DNA of 64,000 nt. It comes from Taenia hydatigena. Lineage: Eukaryota > Platyhelminthes > Cestoda > Cyclophyllidea > Taeniidae. How positions within the stretch are numbered: position 1 is the stretch's first letter; each line of letters starts with the position of its first letter. The notes below the pieces were generated by a model. The model was not told where the DNA came from. It saw only the letters and a program-made list of their open reading frames with translations, and made no database searches. Both the position numbers and the translations under genes were made by a program. Below are positions 17,762 to 32,594 of this stretch, in pieces. Where the stretch lies: NCBI GenBank assembly GCA_036345935.2, contig JADWOT020000006.1, forward strand, positions 8,592,519 to 8,656,518. The letters are read 5' to 3'.

Positions 17762-20700
17762 CTACTTGACGATAGCAGGAGCATCGTACTGCTCGTAGGC
17801 GAAGCGCTCTTTGTGGAAGTGATCATAGTAGAGTGCGATGTAGTCAATTTCTAGGGCAAATGGGCCGGGCAGGCGGTCGGCGAGGGTGAATGAGATCATG
17901 CGCACCCTCGAGGGTGAGATGCGTTGCTGCCGGTCTACTACGGTGCCGCGATTGATAAGGTAGAAGGCGGAGAGTGGCAACTTCGAAATGCACCAGTAAG
18001 GGCCACCGCGTGTGTATAATGGGAATTGGTGCATGTCGAACCAGAAGGCGTCCCAATCCGTCTTCGGGTGGATGTTCAACCGATACGTACGACCGTCGCC
18101 ACGATAGCTAGAGCAACAAGGCATACGCCATGAATTTACCAATGAAGTCTCAAAAATTGTTCATTCAAGCAGAGGATTTGTACTTGTTTCGTGCTTTACG
18201 ATCAGATTACCTAATCAATCAGAATTGGCGCCTACCAACAGAAGCTTGTGTAAAATTTACATTTAGAAGCACACAGAAATGAACATGATTTACAAGTTTG
18301 CCATAACTTGATTTCGTCGATAAACGTTGTCTGCACACAAATAAGTTTCACGAATAATACCATAGGTAGCCAACACAAAGGCGTTAGATGAATTCCAGCC
18401 TACGCCCACCCCAATGGATTTTCTTGGCGCAACGCTAGTGAGTATTAATTGGAAGGGTTCACTAAATCAATTGACATAATGGAGAGAGAAAGAGATTGAC
18501 GGAAAGTTCAATAGCAGATGCTGCAAAGGCTACTTCCTTACAAGAAAAATACGATGCTAGGCAAAAACATTTCAGAATAGAACTGTGGTTCTAGTTTAGA
18601 TTGGTTTGAATGGTCCGAGACCCTTTATGCAAGAAAGCGCATACATACATACCAGACGCACCCATCATATACCGGTATTTCGAGCTCCCCACATCCCACT
18701 GCGACCGACACTGAGCCTGCAAGCTTTACTCGATGGTTCATTGCTATAATTTCGAATTTGACAAGTGCCGTACCATAATGGGTGTAAAGAACAAGACAAT
18801 GATGTCCTTTTTCATGAACTCAGCTAATTAAATTTCGAGAAAAAGCACGTACTATGTGGCCAATTGAAGCGCGAACTCGTTTGAGGTGAAAATCGATCAC
18901 CTGGTGGGGTCGCTATTCGACTCCGCAGGGTTAACACTGTTTAAAACAAGCAGACATGGAATTAAACGAATTTCGAATACAAAACAGTCTCGCAACTCCA
19001 CAAAGTCCCACATTTCCAGATTAAGAACAGTAAGTCAACCGATGAATACCTGAATTTGGTTAAGTTTGAAATTCCAGCTGGAAAGATCTGATGATCACTG
19101 GAGACTTTGGCAAAAGTCCTACATGTGGGAAAATTTCCAAACCCTTCAAACTCTAAGCCCAGTTGTGTGTCTACTAAGGACTAAAGTGCATACATATTAT
19201 CTTCAATCACAATCGCCAAAAGTAGCTAGAAATAAGGAGCATGGCGAAAAGTATATTGCAAGCAAAGGTGGTATTTAGGAGCAGCGGATGTGACGGTGTT
19301 GCAGACTCACCGAATGACAATGTGGGTGTAGGGATAGAAGTTGTACTCCATGAGGAAGCCGAACTGGGTGTGCTCAGGTGAGCGGAGATGAGCGAAGCCT
19401 GAGCGCACAATGTCACCTCGTTCCGGCACCCGGGTGCTGATGTTGCCGCGAAAGAGGCCATACCCTGCATTGAAGCACTCCTGCGGCGGATCCAACGAAA
19501 ACAGCGTCGAACGCACGTAAGCCTCTGGGCTGGCCGGGTTCGGCAGGCGCTGTGGTCTGTAACGAAAAAAACCGTTCCTGCAATGCCATTCAATGGTATT
19601 GATACCGTTAGTTTTCGTCAACCGATTCTTATGCAATTGAAATCGGATTAATGTAATTACAAAATAATTTGAAAAAAAACACTCTTAAAAGCTGAGACCA
19701 ACACAGAAGTCGATTGTTAGATGATAATGGAGTGAAAATGCGGTCGACTTTGACAGCATTACTTTCTTCCAGTACCTAAACCTGTTACCTAGTGCAAAGA
19801 TTTTGCACTAACGTGCAATTTGAGTGAATCGCGATTAGCTATAAGGTCTCGCATAAAACAACTCTATGGAAGGAGCGTAACCGTTCGTAAGTTAAATAAA
19901 CTTTCTGACTGAAACACATGTGCCGCACCAAAAAGTAGCCTGCAAGCCAAGGATCAATTTGAACCCCAAGGGGCAAACACAAAAGTACAAGTCTGTTTCC
20001 TCTCACGACAAATAAAAGGCATTTGAAAGGACAAGAAATCTGATTATTGATCGAGCCGCACAAAATTGGAATGACCGAATTCATTGAAAGAATGGACTGT
20101 AGCACTACTTTGGCTACTACATACATTAGCTGAGTTACTTACCAGGCAGCATGTCAAACGTGTGGTAGGATTGTGCCATTTTAAGAAAGAAATCACACCA
20201 AGAAGTCGGTTCAAACAGCCCCAATCCTTGAAGCAAAAGTCAACGAATGCCAATTAGGCATTACGAGGGGGGCTAAGCAAACATGCATGTAAAGGACACC
20301 TGACACTTTAAACGCGATGTAAAGTAAAAAGGAGTTAATACGGTTTGACAATCTATCGATGGATATTCACATGAAATTAAATTTGCTGAAACCATATATT
20401 ACTGACATGAGAGCGCCATCAAATTCCATCCCTAAAAGAAATGCAAGAATGAATGAATGATCATGAAAAACAAAAACTTTTAAGGGAATGAGCCTTATTG
20501 ATAATTAAGTGAAAGTAACCTTTTAACGAATGCATAAGGGCAGGAACTCATTCCAAGTTGAAATGTGAAAATTGAAGTAAGAGTAAACATATTTACAAGT
20601 TTTGATTGAATTAAATAATTTTCCTACAAATAATAGCAACCGAGCTGAACGCATTTCGAAAAGGAGATCGAATAAATGGAAATTTTTAGTAAAACTAGAA

Positions 20701-23700
20701 AAATCCGAAAACGGGCAACACTTTCGAGAGGCGCTGTCAGCAATTTTGGAGACAAAACCAAAATGCCAAAAAATGTAAGTCATTTGCAACGTACAAGAAA
20801 AACCGGAGTTCTTAGTGCTTTTTTAATAAGTGATTTATGAAAATAATAAAAACGGTCGAAACTAGCGTTAGATTAAGCATCGGAATTTAAAGCACGGACT
20901 CGAGGTTGGATTCAAAGGCCCAATTTACAGAAAGTCTACTGCTGCCTTTGTCAAAAAGTCTACCAGTAATTTTCCGCGAAGACAAATGTGTGTACATTTC
21001 CTGCGTAGACGAAAGTTAGCACGTATTCAAGTTACCACTCTCGTCGTCAGCTAAGACGGTAGTTTGTGTCCCATGCGCGCATCAAATCAACCAATCAGTG
21101 AAATAGAACGGAAACGTCGTCTGTGTAACTGGATCTGCAACAAAGTTCCCCGTTGGGAGGAGCACATATCCATAGCTGCCTTCATTTTTCGTCAACCATC
21201 TACCATTTTCGTGCATTCTAATAACACATAGGAGCATGATTAATGAAGTATGTAAAACAGCTCAAAATATAGTAGTAAAAGGTACATTAACTGAACAATA
21301 CATAAGGGAAATCTATTTGCATTTCGCTTCTTAGTTGAGCACCGGAAATCCCGTGGGGGCAAAGGAAATAAATAGTTAAAATCAGCCACAGCCAGCAGAT
21401 GATGATGTAGTCTGCGTTGCCAAAAGGAAGACAAAAAGGGAATCAAATAAGGAAATTTGACTTTTGGACTTTATCATGGAAGAAAAGATAATTAAAATGG
21501 CTTTTGTGAAACCAAAAGTAGCAAAATAATTAGTGATATGTGTAGTATGAAGTGGCTAAGTATTAGTCATCTTCTGAATGCAAAGCCTGAAGGAACTAAC
21601 ATCGAAGATGAATTCTCGACTAACTAGAAAATTATGAAACCCTTTATAAAATAGGAAAAAACATATAACGCGTAAGTCGAACCAGCCTAACGACATTTAT
21701 ATCCATTGAGCCCTTTTCGACAATACCATTTGCTACCAACCAGCTTACTACTAAACATACAACGATCCTATCCTAAATGTTTGTCACTCAAGTATTAGGA
21801 CAACTATTGGTGCTTTAAAGAATAGACAACTATCCAACAAGTCGACTAGCAATTAATCCAGAAGACCCGAACAAATATAAGGGAAACTCAAAAGATCGCA
21901 TTTTTGCCGTGAGTAAAAGAACCAAAAGCTTGATTTTTAATGGAATACCTTAAACGAATTCGCACGAACTTCAGTCAAGACACATGAATGAATCACTGCA
22001 AGGAAAAACTGAGCGCACAAATACAAAATACTTCTATAAGGATGAATCACAGAAGAAAGTGCCATCAAGAGTGATTCCACTAGAACACCGCTGGTTTAAT
22101 CATCTGGACTTCACGGAGCGAAGCGTACTTCAGCGTTTCTAAAATTTCATAAAGCATGAATTCGCTTTAACTAAAAAACAGACAAAGGTCCGATTTGTAG
22201 TTCACAAGAAGGCAATTTAACAAAGAAAACGTTCAAAATCTCAGTGAAAGCGTGACATGGTCAATCAGCCAAGTAGTGCAGCCAAACGACAAGACACAGG
22301 GCGAGTCATGCACCTTTGATCAAAGAAAAGGTGGGTCAAGCCGATGAAGAATTTTGCATACGATTGAAATTCGAGCATCCATGTGCGAGGCAAACCCAAG
22401 AACAGAATTTAATCAAAAAACTTGTAAACGTGACAGTGGCCCCTTGTCCAGGGAATCTGTCAGGTGGAAAACAGGAATTATATGAAAACACCGTACCACA
22501 CCTTCCAAATCTAACACTCGCTCAGAGGATTTCTTATTTGTAAAACGAAAACAGAATAAAATATCCGATATAGCAATTGAGTCCAACGTTCACGTCTGAA
22601 TTAGTTCTTGCCAAATAATTGTGACGAGTAGGGAAAAAAGGAGCCCTTAAATGAAAGAGAGCGGAGCGGGCACTGAGCAACCGCTTGCAGAACGGAAATT
22701 AGTTCCATCAAGTAGCCCACTAGATGAAAAATGGGAAAGCATTGAATGCTGCCCCCTTTTGCCCACGCAACAACTGGAATCAAATACTTCTGATAAGTTT
22801 AAGACAAAAAATAACAGATTCTTCCCTTAACTCAGCTCATCCATCACCACCATTATTTATTCTATTACAGTACGCAATCATCATGAAATGATCCACTTTA
22901 ATAACAATGAGAAACGAGTACCTTCACGATTATTTTGACAGAATCTCAGAGTGAGAGGGGGCGGAAGAAAAGATATTCTTAAAAATCCAATCAGCAAAGG
23001 AGAGCAATTTCCAGACAAAATATAAATCAATGGATAAGGCAATGCCTGCCAGCACTAGAGAACGCACTAAGAGTAATTCGATCTAACCTGTCGGCGGAAT
23101 ACGTAATGGAGAAAGGATGCTCATCCTTTTCGTTGGGGCTGAGGGGATTCTGGGCGTCGCGGAAAGTCATCGGAGCAACAAAATCGGTGGCTTTGTGGTC
23201 GGGAGCGGTGGAACCGAGAGCGCCGCGAGGCGAACGCACAAACTCTGCAGTGGAGTAGCCCTCGTCGAAGTTAGCATCGGTAAAGACCCTCCACTGCCTA
23301 AAGTCGGATTCGGTAAGTTGGGGAAAACGCACGAGGTAGCGCGTCTGACCATGAACGTTAGGCTAGCGGAGAAAGAAGAATCAGAAAGGACATATGCACG
23401 CATTGCTTGGATGAGCAGGATACTGAATGAAAAATTATCAGTGTAAATTTATGGGAAATGACAATCCTTGAACTATCCCAAAGTGATGAAACACGAATTT
23501 TCGTACAAAATGTATTGCACCAACCATTTTTGCGCAAGCCTTAGTCTAAGAAATTTTCCACTAAGCAACAGTGAGAGGATAGCGAGGCAGGATTGATAGA
23601 GGCCTCAAGCACGATAAAAAGTCAGTAATACAGACCCAACAAGCGTACTATGGAAGATGAAGTTAAATTCAGGCATCACCAATGCGGTACAAATTTCAGG

Positions 23701-25542
23701 GGCTTTTAACCGATCACTGATACCCTGAATTGCTGACTTTGATGGAACACAATCGACTATAGAACTAAATAATGGAGAATGGGTAGACATTCTACCTAAA
23801 GTAATACAACAGGTTTTTTAGAAAGCAGTGATATTTCTAATATACTTGCCGTTTTTCATTAGAGCGTTAGTAACTTCAAAAATTAAAGATTTGTTCAAGG
23901 AATTGGCCTAGATAATAAAGACTTAAGCTTGACCAAAGATTGAGTTAAAGGGATTTAAGTAAAAACCTTTAATCCTGTTCCTCCACTGATAATACTTGCT
24001 GTTTAAATAAAACTGTTGCGACAATATGAAGCTTGACAACTAAGCCACGATATTCACAAAAGTGGAGGCGTTAAATTCTCTCCATCCCTCATTTTAAAGG
24101 CTGAAAACGTTCAACGCAATAGCAATTGCCTTCGCTGCAGTGATGGAACAAAGACGCTACGACGTTCTGCCCGAAACGACATACAAAACAATGAAGATTA
24201 AGTTGAAGCAAACTAATTATAAAACTGACAGAAACTGTCTGCCAAATCCAACATTAATAAGCTTGGGATTTCAAAAAAGCCTGGTTTAAAGAAAATCAGT
24301 AAAGCAGGTGCATACAAAGCCGTACATGAGGATGATGTGAATGCTTTGGGGAAAAGGCGAAGCCTCCCAGGCGAAAAGAGAAAAAGAGCTGCGAACTATT
24401 AGAGAAAGGAGGCGCGTGACAGTGTTCACCACGCCTTTCCATGTATTCTGACTCGAATAATCCTCGAAATCAGTAGCTTAAACTCCTAGGAACCCCACAC
24501 AAATGGATAGCAGAAAATCTAAGTTACACAAGAGAAACCCATGTAAATGAATGAAATTGATGGAATAAATGATAGAAAATAAACAAAACAACCACTGTAG
24601 TATCGTAACAATTTCAAAGAGAATTCCTATTAATAAACGCAATTTTACAGACAACTCAACTTCATCCGAAAGTCACTAATCATAAAAATAAGTTTGCATA
24701 CGATAACAATGAATAATAGCAGTTAAAAACATGCATATGAGTAGATTTTAGCTGAACTTGAAATAAAAGTTAGAATTCAGCAAATGCTAGAGCGGCTGTT
24801 AAATTTACTTAGCAGACATCGGCGTCTGGAACAAAAGATAAAGGGCAAAATGGATACTTACTACATTATTGTGAATCTACATAAATGTAAGGTGAGACGT
24901 AAATACCTCATAAACATAAACAAATAGCTTGACCACGAGTTTCTTATCGAAAATTAAAATTTTAGCTAAAATGTAGCCGTCACTTCAAAGTGCTACCATT
25001 TTGCTTTAAAACAGGCCATGACACGATCCCTGAGAACACCTCCAAAATGCCAATGAAGAGACCTCCGAAAGAAAGCATCACAAAAACCATATCACATAAA
25101 GCTCTTATTAAAGTATCTTCAAAATAGGTTCTAGAAATTGAAGCGACAAAACTGAAGTTAGTTTATCATGTACCGCTTTTTGAGGCGAATTTCAAAAGTT
25201 CCTGAAAGACTATTGAAGTGAGCAAACATAGGCGATCCAACAAAACTTGAGATGCATTTTGTTTACCTAGAAACAGTAATTGACGCTGATGTGGCACCGC
25301 TTAAACTGCTACTGAGAACTCACATCGAAACCGGCTTTGTGACGTCGAAGACGCCGTTTAAGTGTGGCCACTTCCTCCCGCCAGGGTTTCAGGCGGATCC
25401 ACCATCGAATAATATTTTCAAACTTATTTTCACGGTTGCGTCCACTTGCACGATCCACTTTGGTGTAGCCATGTCGATGAGGCTGACAAGTGGAAGGCAC
25501 ATCTCGTAGCACAACACGTCTGCCGATTGTGATTCGGAACAT
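17762..25542 (-). CDS. NDUFAF1: NDUFAF1 / CIA30, mitochondrial complex I assembly factor
   Basis: Assembly factor for NADH:ubiquinone oxidoreductase in the mitochondrial matrix or inner membrane, needed to build the membrane-arm intermediate. Four exons join in phase: 25542-25324, 23362-23088, 19556-19311 and 18107-17762, giving 361 residues (human 327). Exon 1 begins MFRITIGRRVVLR, Arg-rich and free of acidic residues for the first dozen residues, as expected for a matrix-targeting presequence. The CIA30 domain spans about residues 85-350. Its most conserved blocks are RGDGRTYRLNI, FPLYTRGGPYW, ISFTLADRLPGPFALEIDYI and the terminal RFAYEQ. The stop is TAG at 17762-17764. Introns are 1.2, 3.5 and 2.0 kb and non-coding as far as I can see. 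Exon 1 is the least certain part, but its phase-0 donor fits the phase-0 acceptor of exon 2. Confidence 0.92.
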
Positions 25543-28500
25543 TCTAAAAAGTCATGAAGTGCGATTACAACATCAAATTGCACATAACTGAATAGTTGGA
25601 GTGAATAAGTCAGCTTCAGCAGCACTACCTAGAATAGTGGAACCATGAATTGGAACAAAAAACTTAAATATTCCGAAATCATTTCACTCAAGGATATAGG
25701 AGGCGGATAACACCAACTTCCCATTTGATTTATGCATTATTTGTTTATGATAGCAAGCGCTTATGACCCTATTTTATCAGAACGTGGATTACGAACAGCG
25801 GACTGCAATACCAAGCACGAAGCTACTGAATTTGGTTCAACCTGCCTTGGATATCAAAAAGATCGAAACCACCTCACGGTAGCCGAAACTGCGGAACAAA
25901 ACAACTCCACGGGTGAGTTTGATTCAGCGACCAGACGATTTTGAATCGTACCCCAGCATAATATTTTTAGGAGCTGAGAATTTTGACGTTGAACAAATGA
26001 CAAACAGCACCAATAATTTCCCAATATAAAGGGTCTACTGATATCTACTACAGAGTAGATAATAGGGATTGCTACTGCAACATTGGAGAGAGTATGGCGC
26101 TTGTATTAACACATGTCGGGATGATAAATATGCGCAAAATCGATTCACTCCAGTACAAGGAGGAAAAGTCTACGTGACAATGGAATGACTGATAATAAAC
26201 CAGACAGTTCGCAGATGCCACCCCTTGTATTATTTTTACATTTTTCGCTAAACATGAAATTGCAGCAGAAAAGCGGAAACAATGTGTCGAACCTATACAA
26301 ATTATTATAATTGTCTAAGCCAGATTCGACAGGATTCTGATGTGACCGGAGAATCAGTAATTTCCCTTACTGTGAACATGCTAATGTGTTCCCCATTAGC
26401 GAAAAGTGGTTACCAGAGGAAGCAATCTTATAGAAACAAATATTTCAAAAGAACATCAAAAAATGATTATGGGTGTGTGCTTCTCAAGTGACACACTCAA
26501 TCGCTGAGGGATTGGGGGTGGTTAAAACGACGGATTCTGAAAATAGAGCGGCACTACGAAAGTAGTAGAAAATGTGTGCCAATTGATGTGGAAATCTCGG
26601 CAACTGAGACAAATAGAAAAACGGGTGACAGAATGAACTTGATCGGGTCAGAATGAGGGAAGGGAGGGAAACGTGAGTGGATAATCCCTAAAGTGCTTGC
26701 ACAAACTGTTATTGGTGCCAAGAGCTACGCAGGAACGAGGCAAATGCCAAGATGCCCCGCACAGACTGCAAATAAGTGCGTACGCGGGCGCCCGCCGATA
26801 ACTTACGCGCTGTGGCTTACGCATGCGCAAGGCTGCGTTGCTGAAGGGCCCAAAAGGAGCCACCACCGTTTCCTGACTCAGTCACCCAAGCATCAAACTG
26901 GCTTCCTGTTTGAAAACCCACTATATTCCAGAAGAGTGGTGTCAAGCATTCTGTGCTACATCAAGCGCCAGGTTACAATACGCAAAAGTAGATTAAAAAT
27001 CAAACCATAACAAACTTCCCCACTTACATGATGGGAAAGAAAGAAAAGTACATAAAAGTGACATAGATTTGGTGTGATAAAGCAAAATTTTATGACCAAA
27101 AAAGACCAACTGGAGCATGCGCTTTGATTTATGAGCCCCAAATGGACAGAACCAGTGGGCAAAATGCCAATTTGCCGGATTATCTGCGTTCCACTGCGTA
27201 AGAGCATGACGCCACAAAAACCTCGGCGGATAAAAAAGCAAATGAATTTTCATGTAAGTGGAAGATGAGCACCTACACCGATATACTGGGTTACAAATGC
27301 TTTGTCTTCAGGAAAAAGATGTTGCTGCAAGGCCACAATTTTTTTTACAGACGCATTGCCTGCAGAATTTACTTGCAAGCAATTTTAAGCTTCTAGATGC
27401 GCAATGGAAAAAACAAAATGTGGGTGGTAGACTGACCATTTTTAATCCGCGTCAACAGGTATGCACTTGTGCCAAAAATTATGCAATTTGAGGAGTAAAA
27501 AGTGGAACATTAACGAATCACTTGTGACGCACCTAGATGGAAATGTTTACGATCGGTAAATAGAGAAATAATTTCATTGTAAGAAAATAACTATCTGAGA
27601 GGGTGCACTTAGTGCTCCACAAGAGCAGGACCAACGTAACAGGTTGTGCCACCAGTAGAAATGGATATCAAACAAGATGGCAGACAGGAGACGGATGTAT
27701 AGTAAGTTCGTTCACCCCACGAAGCTTAAATGATGGCAACAATAGTTTCTATTCAGTGAAAAAAACATCTTTGAGAATACAGTGATAAATTGGCAGACAT
27801 TGTTCACAAAATGAACAGGAATACCAGATTGACCTGGAAGAAAGCGTGACAAAAAATTTATTCTGCCAATCACAGTTAACACGTAGTTACCATCCTGCTA
27901 AATCAAGAAAATAGAAAAATGGCACCAAAACCACAAGCATGTTCTATCGAAACAGAGCTATCTTAACTGTCAGCAAGAAGTTCTCCTAAATTACAACGTT
28001 AAACCTGTTTTAATGTTGTCGCGGTTATACCTAAATGTAATACTTTTGAAGAGATTAAAAAACCAAAAATCAGAACATATAAATGAAGATAAGCATCAAG
28101 AATCAGGTTTCAAAAGGACAGCAGAGTTGAATATTACTTGAAACTCTGTGAGTTCAACACGAGCAAATCTACCGGGAACTTTCAGCTGCATAAACGCTTT
28201 AAAATAGTCTACCCAGCGCTTGCATTGTCAAATTAGGACTTGATTTCTGACGGAAAGAGTGCTTAAGTAACAATACTCGGTTCTTACAGAAAAACAAAAA
28301 CCATGGAGACATGCAGGAGACAACCGATGAAAAAAAAGATCGATGGACAGGGCTTATGTGAAATTCCGAACCGAAGCTGAAGTTGACAGATATGCAAGAA
28401 AGCCCAAGCGACTTATTTCGAGAATATAACTAGTGACCGCTTCAATTAGAATAGCTACGCTTGAAAAACGAAAAAAGCGGCAGACAAGGCTTTCCGTTTT

Positions 28501-31500
28501 GATAGAAAACCAAAACAAACCAGTGGGTGGTCTTTTACGACCCATTTCACAAGATCGAAGCCGCAACTGGTGCGCATTAAAACATTTAAAGAGGAGAACC
28601 AGTGAGATGAGTTGCATCATAAACGGGTTCGACCACAATTGGCAACCAGCTAACGTATAGGCAGGATTTACTAATGAAGTGGGACAACACTTTGAAAGCG
28701 CGAATTATTATTCGGGTAGGTTGACTCGCTATTCCCGGTTCTGTATGGTATCGAAAAGCTACAAAGATGTCAGACAAGCGGCGACAATCACACGCGCGCA
28801 TAAACACAAGCGTTCTCTTCCAACAACTCGACTGTATTTCAAAATATCCAGCGTAGGTAATATCGATTTGCAGGGAAACACTAGAGAGCTGTCTATGCAT
28901 GGATGCACGCTCGCTGAGTCACAGGCAGGCAGGTTGAGGCGTGCGCGTAGGTAGGTTCGTGGGTTGAGGAGTAGGCCAGCCACGGGACTATGACATCAAG
29001 ATGGCTAGACAGAAATGAGGAAAGCTTTTGGGCGAGTGAAATGGGGCATGGAGGAGGTACCGGCATGGTAAAGATGGAACTGGTGAAACAGGGTCGAAGA
29101 TGAGGCTACGGCGAGAGAAACCAGGCAGTGCAAGCTCGAGGCCGCACACACGTGCAGCAACATGAGAACCCGTGGGGGGCAGGGAGAAACCAAGAGTCAC
29201 GGGGTTAAGGTAACGGGTAGAGTACATTTAGAGGGGGGCGAGGGAGGCTTAGGTGTGTACAAAAGCTATCTCCACAAAATGATGGCCAACTGACGGCATC
29301 AGCACCACCGGAAGGACTGCATTTTTGGATTCTGGTTCTAGAGGAAAGAAGGCAGTAAAACACCTTAACTAGTGCAATGGGACGAAACCTATTTACGTTG
29401 ACATATATGAATGAGTGCGATTTCTAGTTCAAGTCTATCAACATAATTTAGGTCAGGGGCATACCAATTTTATTGACGTCTAATGAGAAGTAAAACCACC
29501 TGCGAAACTACAATTTAATAGGCGACGATGCATGAGAGCATAAAATCTTACTTTGGCTTCCCATGCTTAGGAACCGGTCTGATCAATCGAACACAGGTAT
29601 ATGCAAGCAACATCTGAATAACTTGTTCCCCTCGGTAAAGGTAGGTCAGTGCCGACAAGGCTTAGATTTGTGAATTTGAAAAAAGGTGTGTGGGTTCGAA
29701 TGGACGCGCAATGCTAATAGCATGCCTACACTTATAGTTACGAAGAAACACGGTGATCGTTGCGGTTAAGAAAACGGCCCATTCATTAATTTGCGGCAAA
29801 AGTTTTAAAGTGCAAAAATACGATGCAATTTGAGAAATCATTTAATAAGAGCTCAAAATATATTACTTTCTTTCTGAAGTATATAAATTTGATGAGCTAA
29901 AACAATAGGGGTGTTTAGAGGCAACCTATAAAACATTGTCCACATATACTTATTTGCCTATGCCGTATCTTCGAAAGCCATATTAGCGGCATGAAACGCG
30001 AGAATAGGTGAGGAACTGAGAAAATCTTGGTGTATTAGTGCGAAAAGTAAATGCATAAAGTATTCCAGAGATAGTCCATATCGGCTAGTCCTTACGCTCA
30101 AAATAAACTGCCTGAAATATATGTACTTTCGAACAATGTAGAATTGAAGTAAATAGGTCATGCGACCCTCAACACCACTGTTTGACGAGGTCAAAGGCAG
30201 ACAAAAACAAGAGTTAAAAGTCATCATTTTAAAGAAAGTGTTACACAAAGATCGTTTTAAAATGAGCAGAAGCAGCACGCCTCCCCGATGTATCATAAAA
30301 AGTTAATGCCTTCTAAAAAAGCCAAAAGAATATTACACTAGCTTTATCCACAAAAAAACATTGCTGCTATTTTGGGGACGTTAGAAGAGGGAAAGTCATC
30401 GTGAAAAGTTAAAAGCAGATCAAGAGAAAAACGGACTGATCACGGATCAACCACTGGAAAAGCACATCTTCAGTGCAGATACTAACTCATAGGACCTTAC
30501 TAATAACGTGTTTATAACGATGTCTGCTTATAGCAAATCCCAAACACAATAGCCGCTGGCAGAGAAAGAACAAGTTTCAAAGCATTAAGACCAACTTCAA
30601 AGAAGAGCTCGCCTTTTCCTGAAGTGAAGTGAATTATATCATACTTTGACGGCACAGTGATCTCAAAATACTGCTTCAGAACAAACGTCATTATGAAATG
30701 CGGTCAAAAGCAGATCATGTCCCATGTAGAACATCTTCCGATCTTTAGCCCTGTCTCTCTAAATGAACTGTTCTCTGATACAGCTTGCTTTACAGGGAGC
30801 GCGATGTTCAGAAATCCCAATCAGGTTTGCTAGCAGGTAGCATTCTCTATAAGACACGAATTTGTCATACGACTCTCGGTTTTTTGCCGCGGGTGGTTGA
30901 AATTCGCACAAGAACTCAGCGCGGTCGAAGTAAAAAACACCTGTAGCAGGGGGGAGGGGGCGCCGTAGACGGGATTCAAAAAAGAAGGAGTCCCTTTTAG
31001 CGACTAGATGGTGGTTTTGATGTGCCTTTTGCGTATTTTCAGACAATCTTCCAATCTTCCATGCACTGAAAATAAACCGCCATTCAATAGCGGTACGCTT
31101 TGCTACAGGACGCTAGGCTACCTTTATAGTCCACCGTTGTAGAAAGAGTCAATACTAAAAGATTACAGTCGAACAAAGCCATTAAAACTACCCTAAAATG
31201 CATTAAACCTTTGATTAAGGGAAAGATAAGTAATATTTTGACTTGTGAACAAAGATAACCAGTCGATTTCAAATCGATAAGAAAGCATCGGACAATGTAC
31301 CATGTGTATGGGAACGTGACTTCAATGCATACATGAGCATGTCCCGTTGAGGGAATGCAACATGACGGCAGGGGGCGATGGGACATTGCGGAGGGCTAAT
31401 GGTTCAGGTGCTAAAACCTTATGCTCAAAAATGTATGTGGCATTAGTTTGAGGATTGAATTCGGGTGATAATCAAAAGACTGATCACAAACCCTACTGAA

Positions 31501-32594
31501 CGTGACCAAAGCAAGGGAACCATGAATAACTGCCTGAACATAAGATCATAATGTCGCATATTAATTGTGCCCTAATAGTTCCCTTTTTGGAATTTATAAC
31601 ACTTTACCATGGTAAGAGAGTACTCAGGTTTCCAAATCATGCCAGCCACAGACACGCGACATGAGTGTGAACTTACAGCCAGTAAGTAGGTGATAAAGTG
31701 GAAAAAGGCCAGTCGTTGAGATCAATTAAATTTATAACACAGAAATCAAAAGAAAAAGTGATATCACTTGATGCGCATTTTTCTCCCCCAAAACTAGGCA
31801 TTGAGGGTCTGCTAAGATGCGAACTGCACATCAATTAGGGTCAATCAACAAGTTTGGAGAAGGCGGTTATTGCGGTCGTCCAAACAACTAAACATTGTAT
31901 TGAGATATATGAAAACATAATTCTGGATTTCTGCTAGTTTAACGTAGCCCCTTGAAAAGCAATCCAATAGCAGCCTTTCAGAAATCTACAAACGCAACGA
32001 ATAAATCGCACTTCACTTTGTTATGTCCCGTGTTAGTAGACACAGAATGCGACAACGGGCTAACGTAAATGGAAATCTAGTGTTATGATGAATAGTATAG
32101 TTGAAAAAAGCAGTACTTTGTTCCGCAACTAAAGAAATAGCATTTGTCACGAGAAGTTGAGCATCAGAAGTACAGACAAAAACCAGTAACCTTTGGCAAC
32201 TGTGATTAAATATATTTCAAATCGAGACTCAGATTTCGGTCAGGCAAATTACCATTATAACTTAAGTGAAATCAAATAGTAACAAAAACACAATCCTTTT
32301 AGAATGAAAAGAGAAAACGTACATAGATTTGGTTTCGCGCCGGTAAATTGGTTTCGGAGAAGGAAGTGAGCAAGGCAAGATGCCACCTAAAGTTTAGGAA
32401 CAAACAGTACTTCGATGCGTTACACAAAACGAAGAAGAATAGGAAAAAGGGATTGGACAGAATGTTTCCGTATTTTCAGGCATCAAGACAGTATGGTATA
32501 AGTAAGCTCCCTATTACCATAATCTACGAGGCCATTATGAACACAGGCACTCCCTAAATAACTTTAAAAGGTTGCCAATAACGGCAATGCATTA
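25543..32594. other. 7-kb stretch with no identified gene
   Basis: It lies between the NDUFAF1 start and the last PPME1 exon found, both on the minus strand. It should contain the NDUFAF1 promoter and the PPME1 3'UTR, and possibly a last PPME1 exon. Two GC/CpG-richer patches stand out (about 26640-26880 and 28780-29240). The first contains two good donor-like sites on the minus strand (CAGCGC/gtaagt and GCATGC/gtaagc) and could be an untranslated first exon. No reading frame resembles a known protein. Confidence 0.55.

Noticed and set aside
29640..29710. GGTTCGAAT box suggestive of a tRNA T-loop
   Set aside because: No matching acceptor, D or anticodon stems could be found around it.
30759..31046. 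Minus-strand frame considered as the last PPME1 exon
   Set aside because: The phase-compatible reading does not resemble the PPME1 C-terminus; the resembling reading is out of phase.
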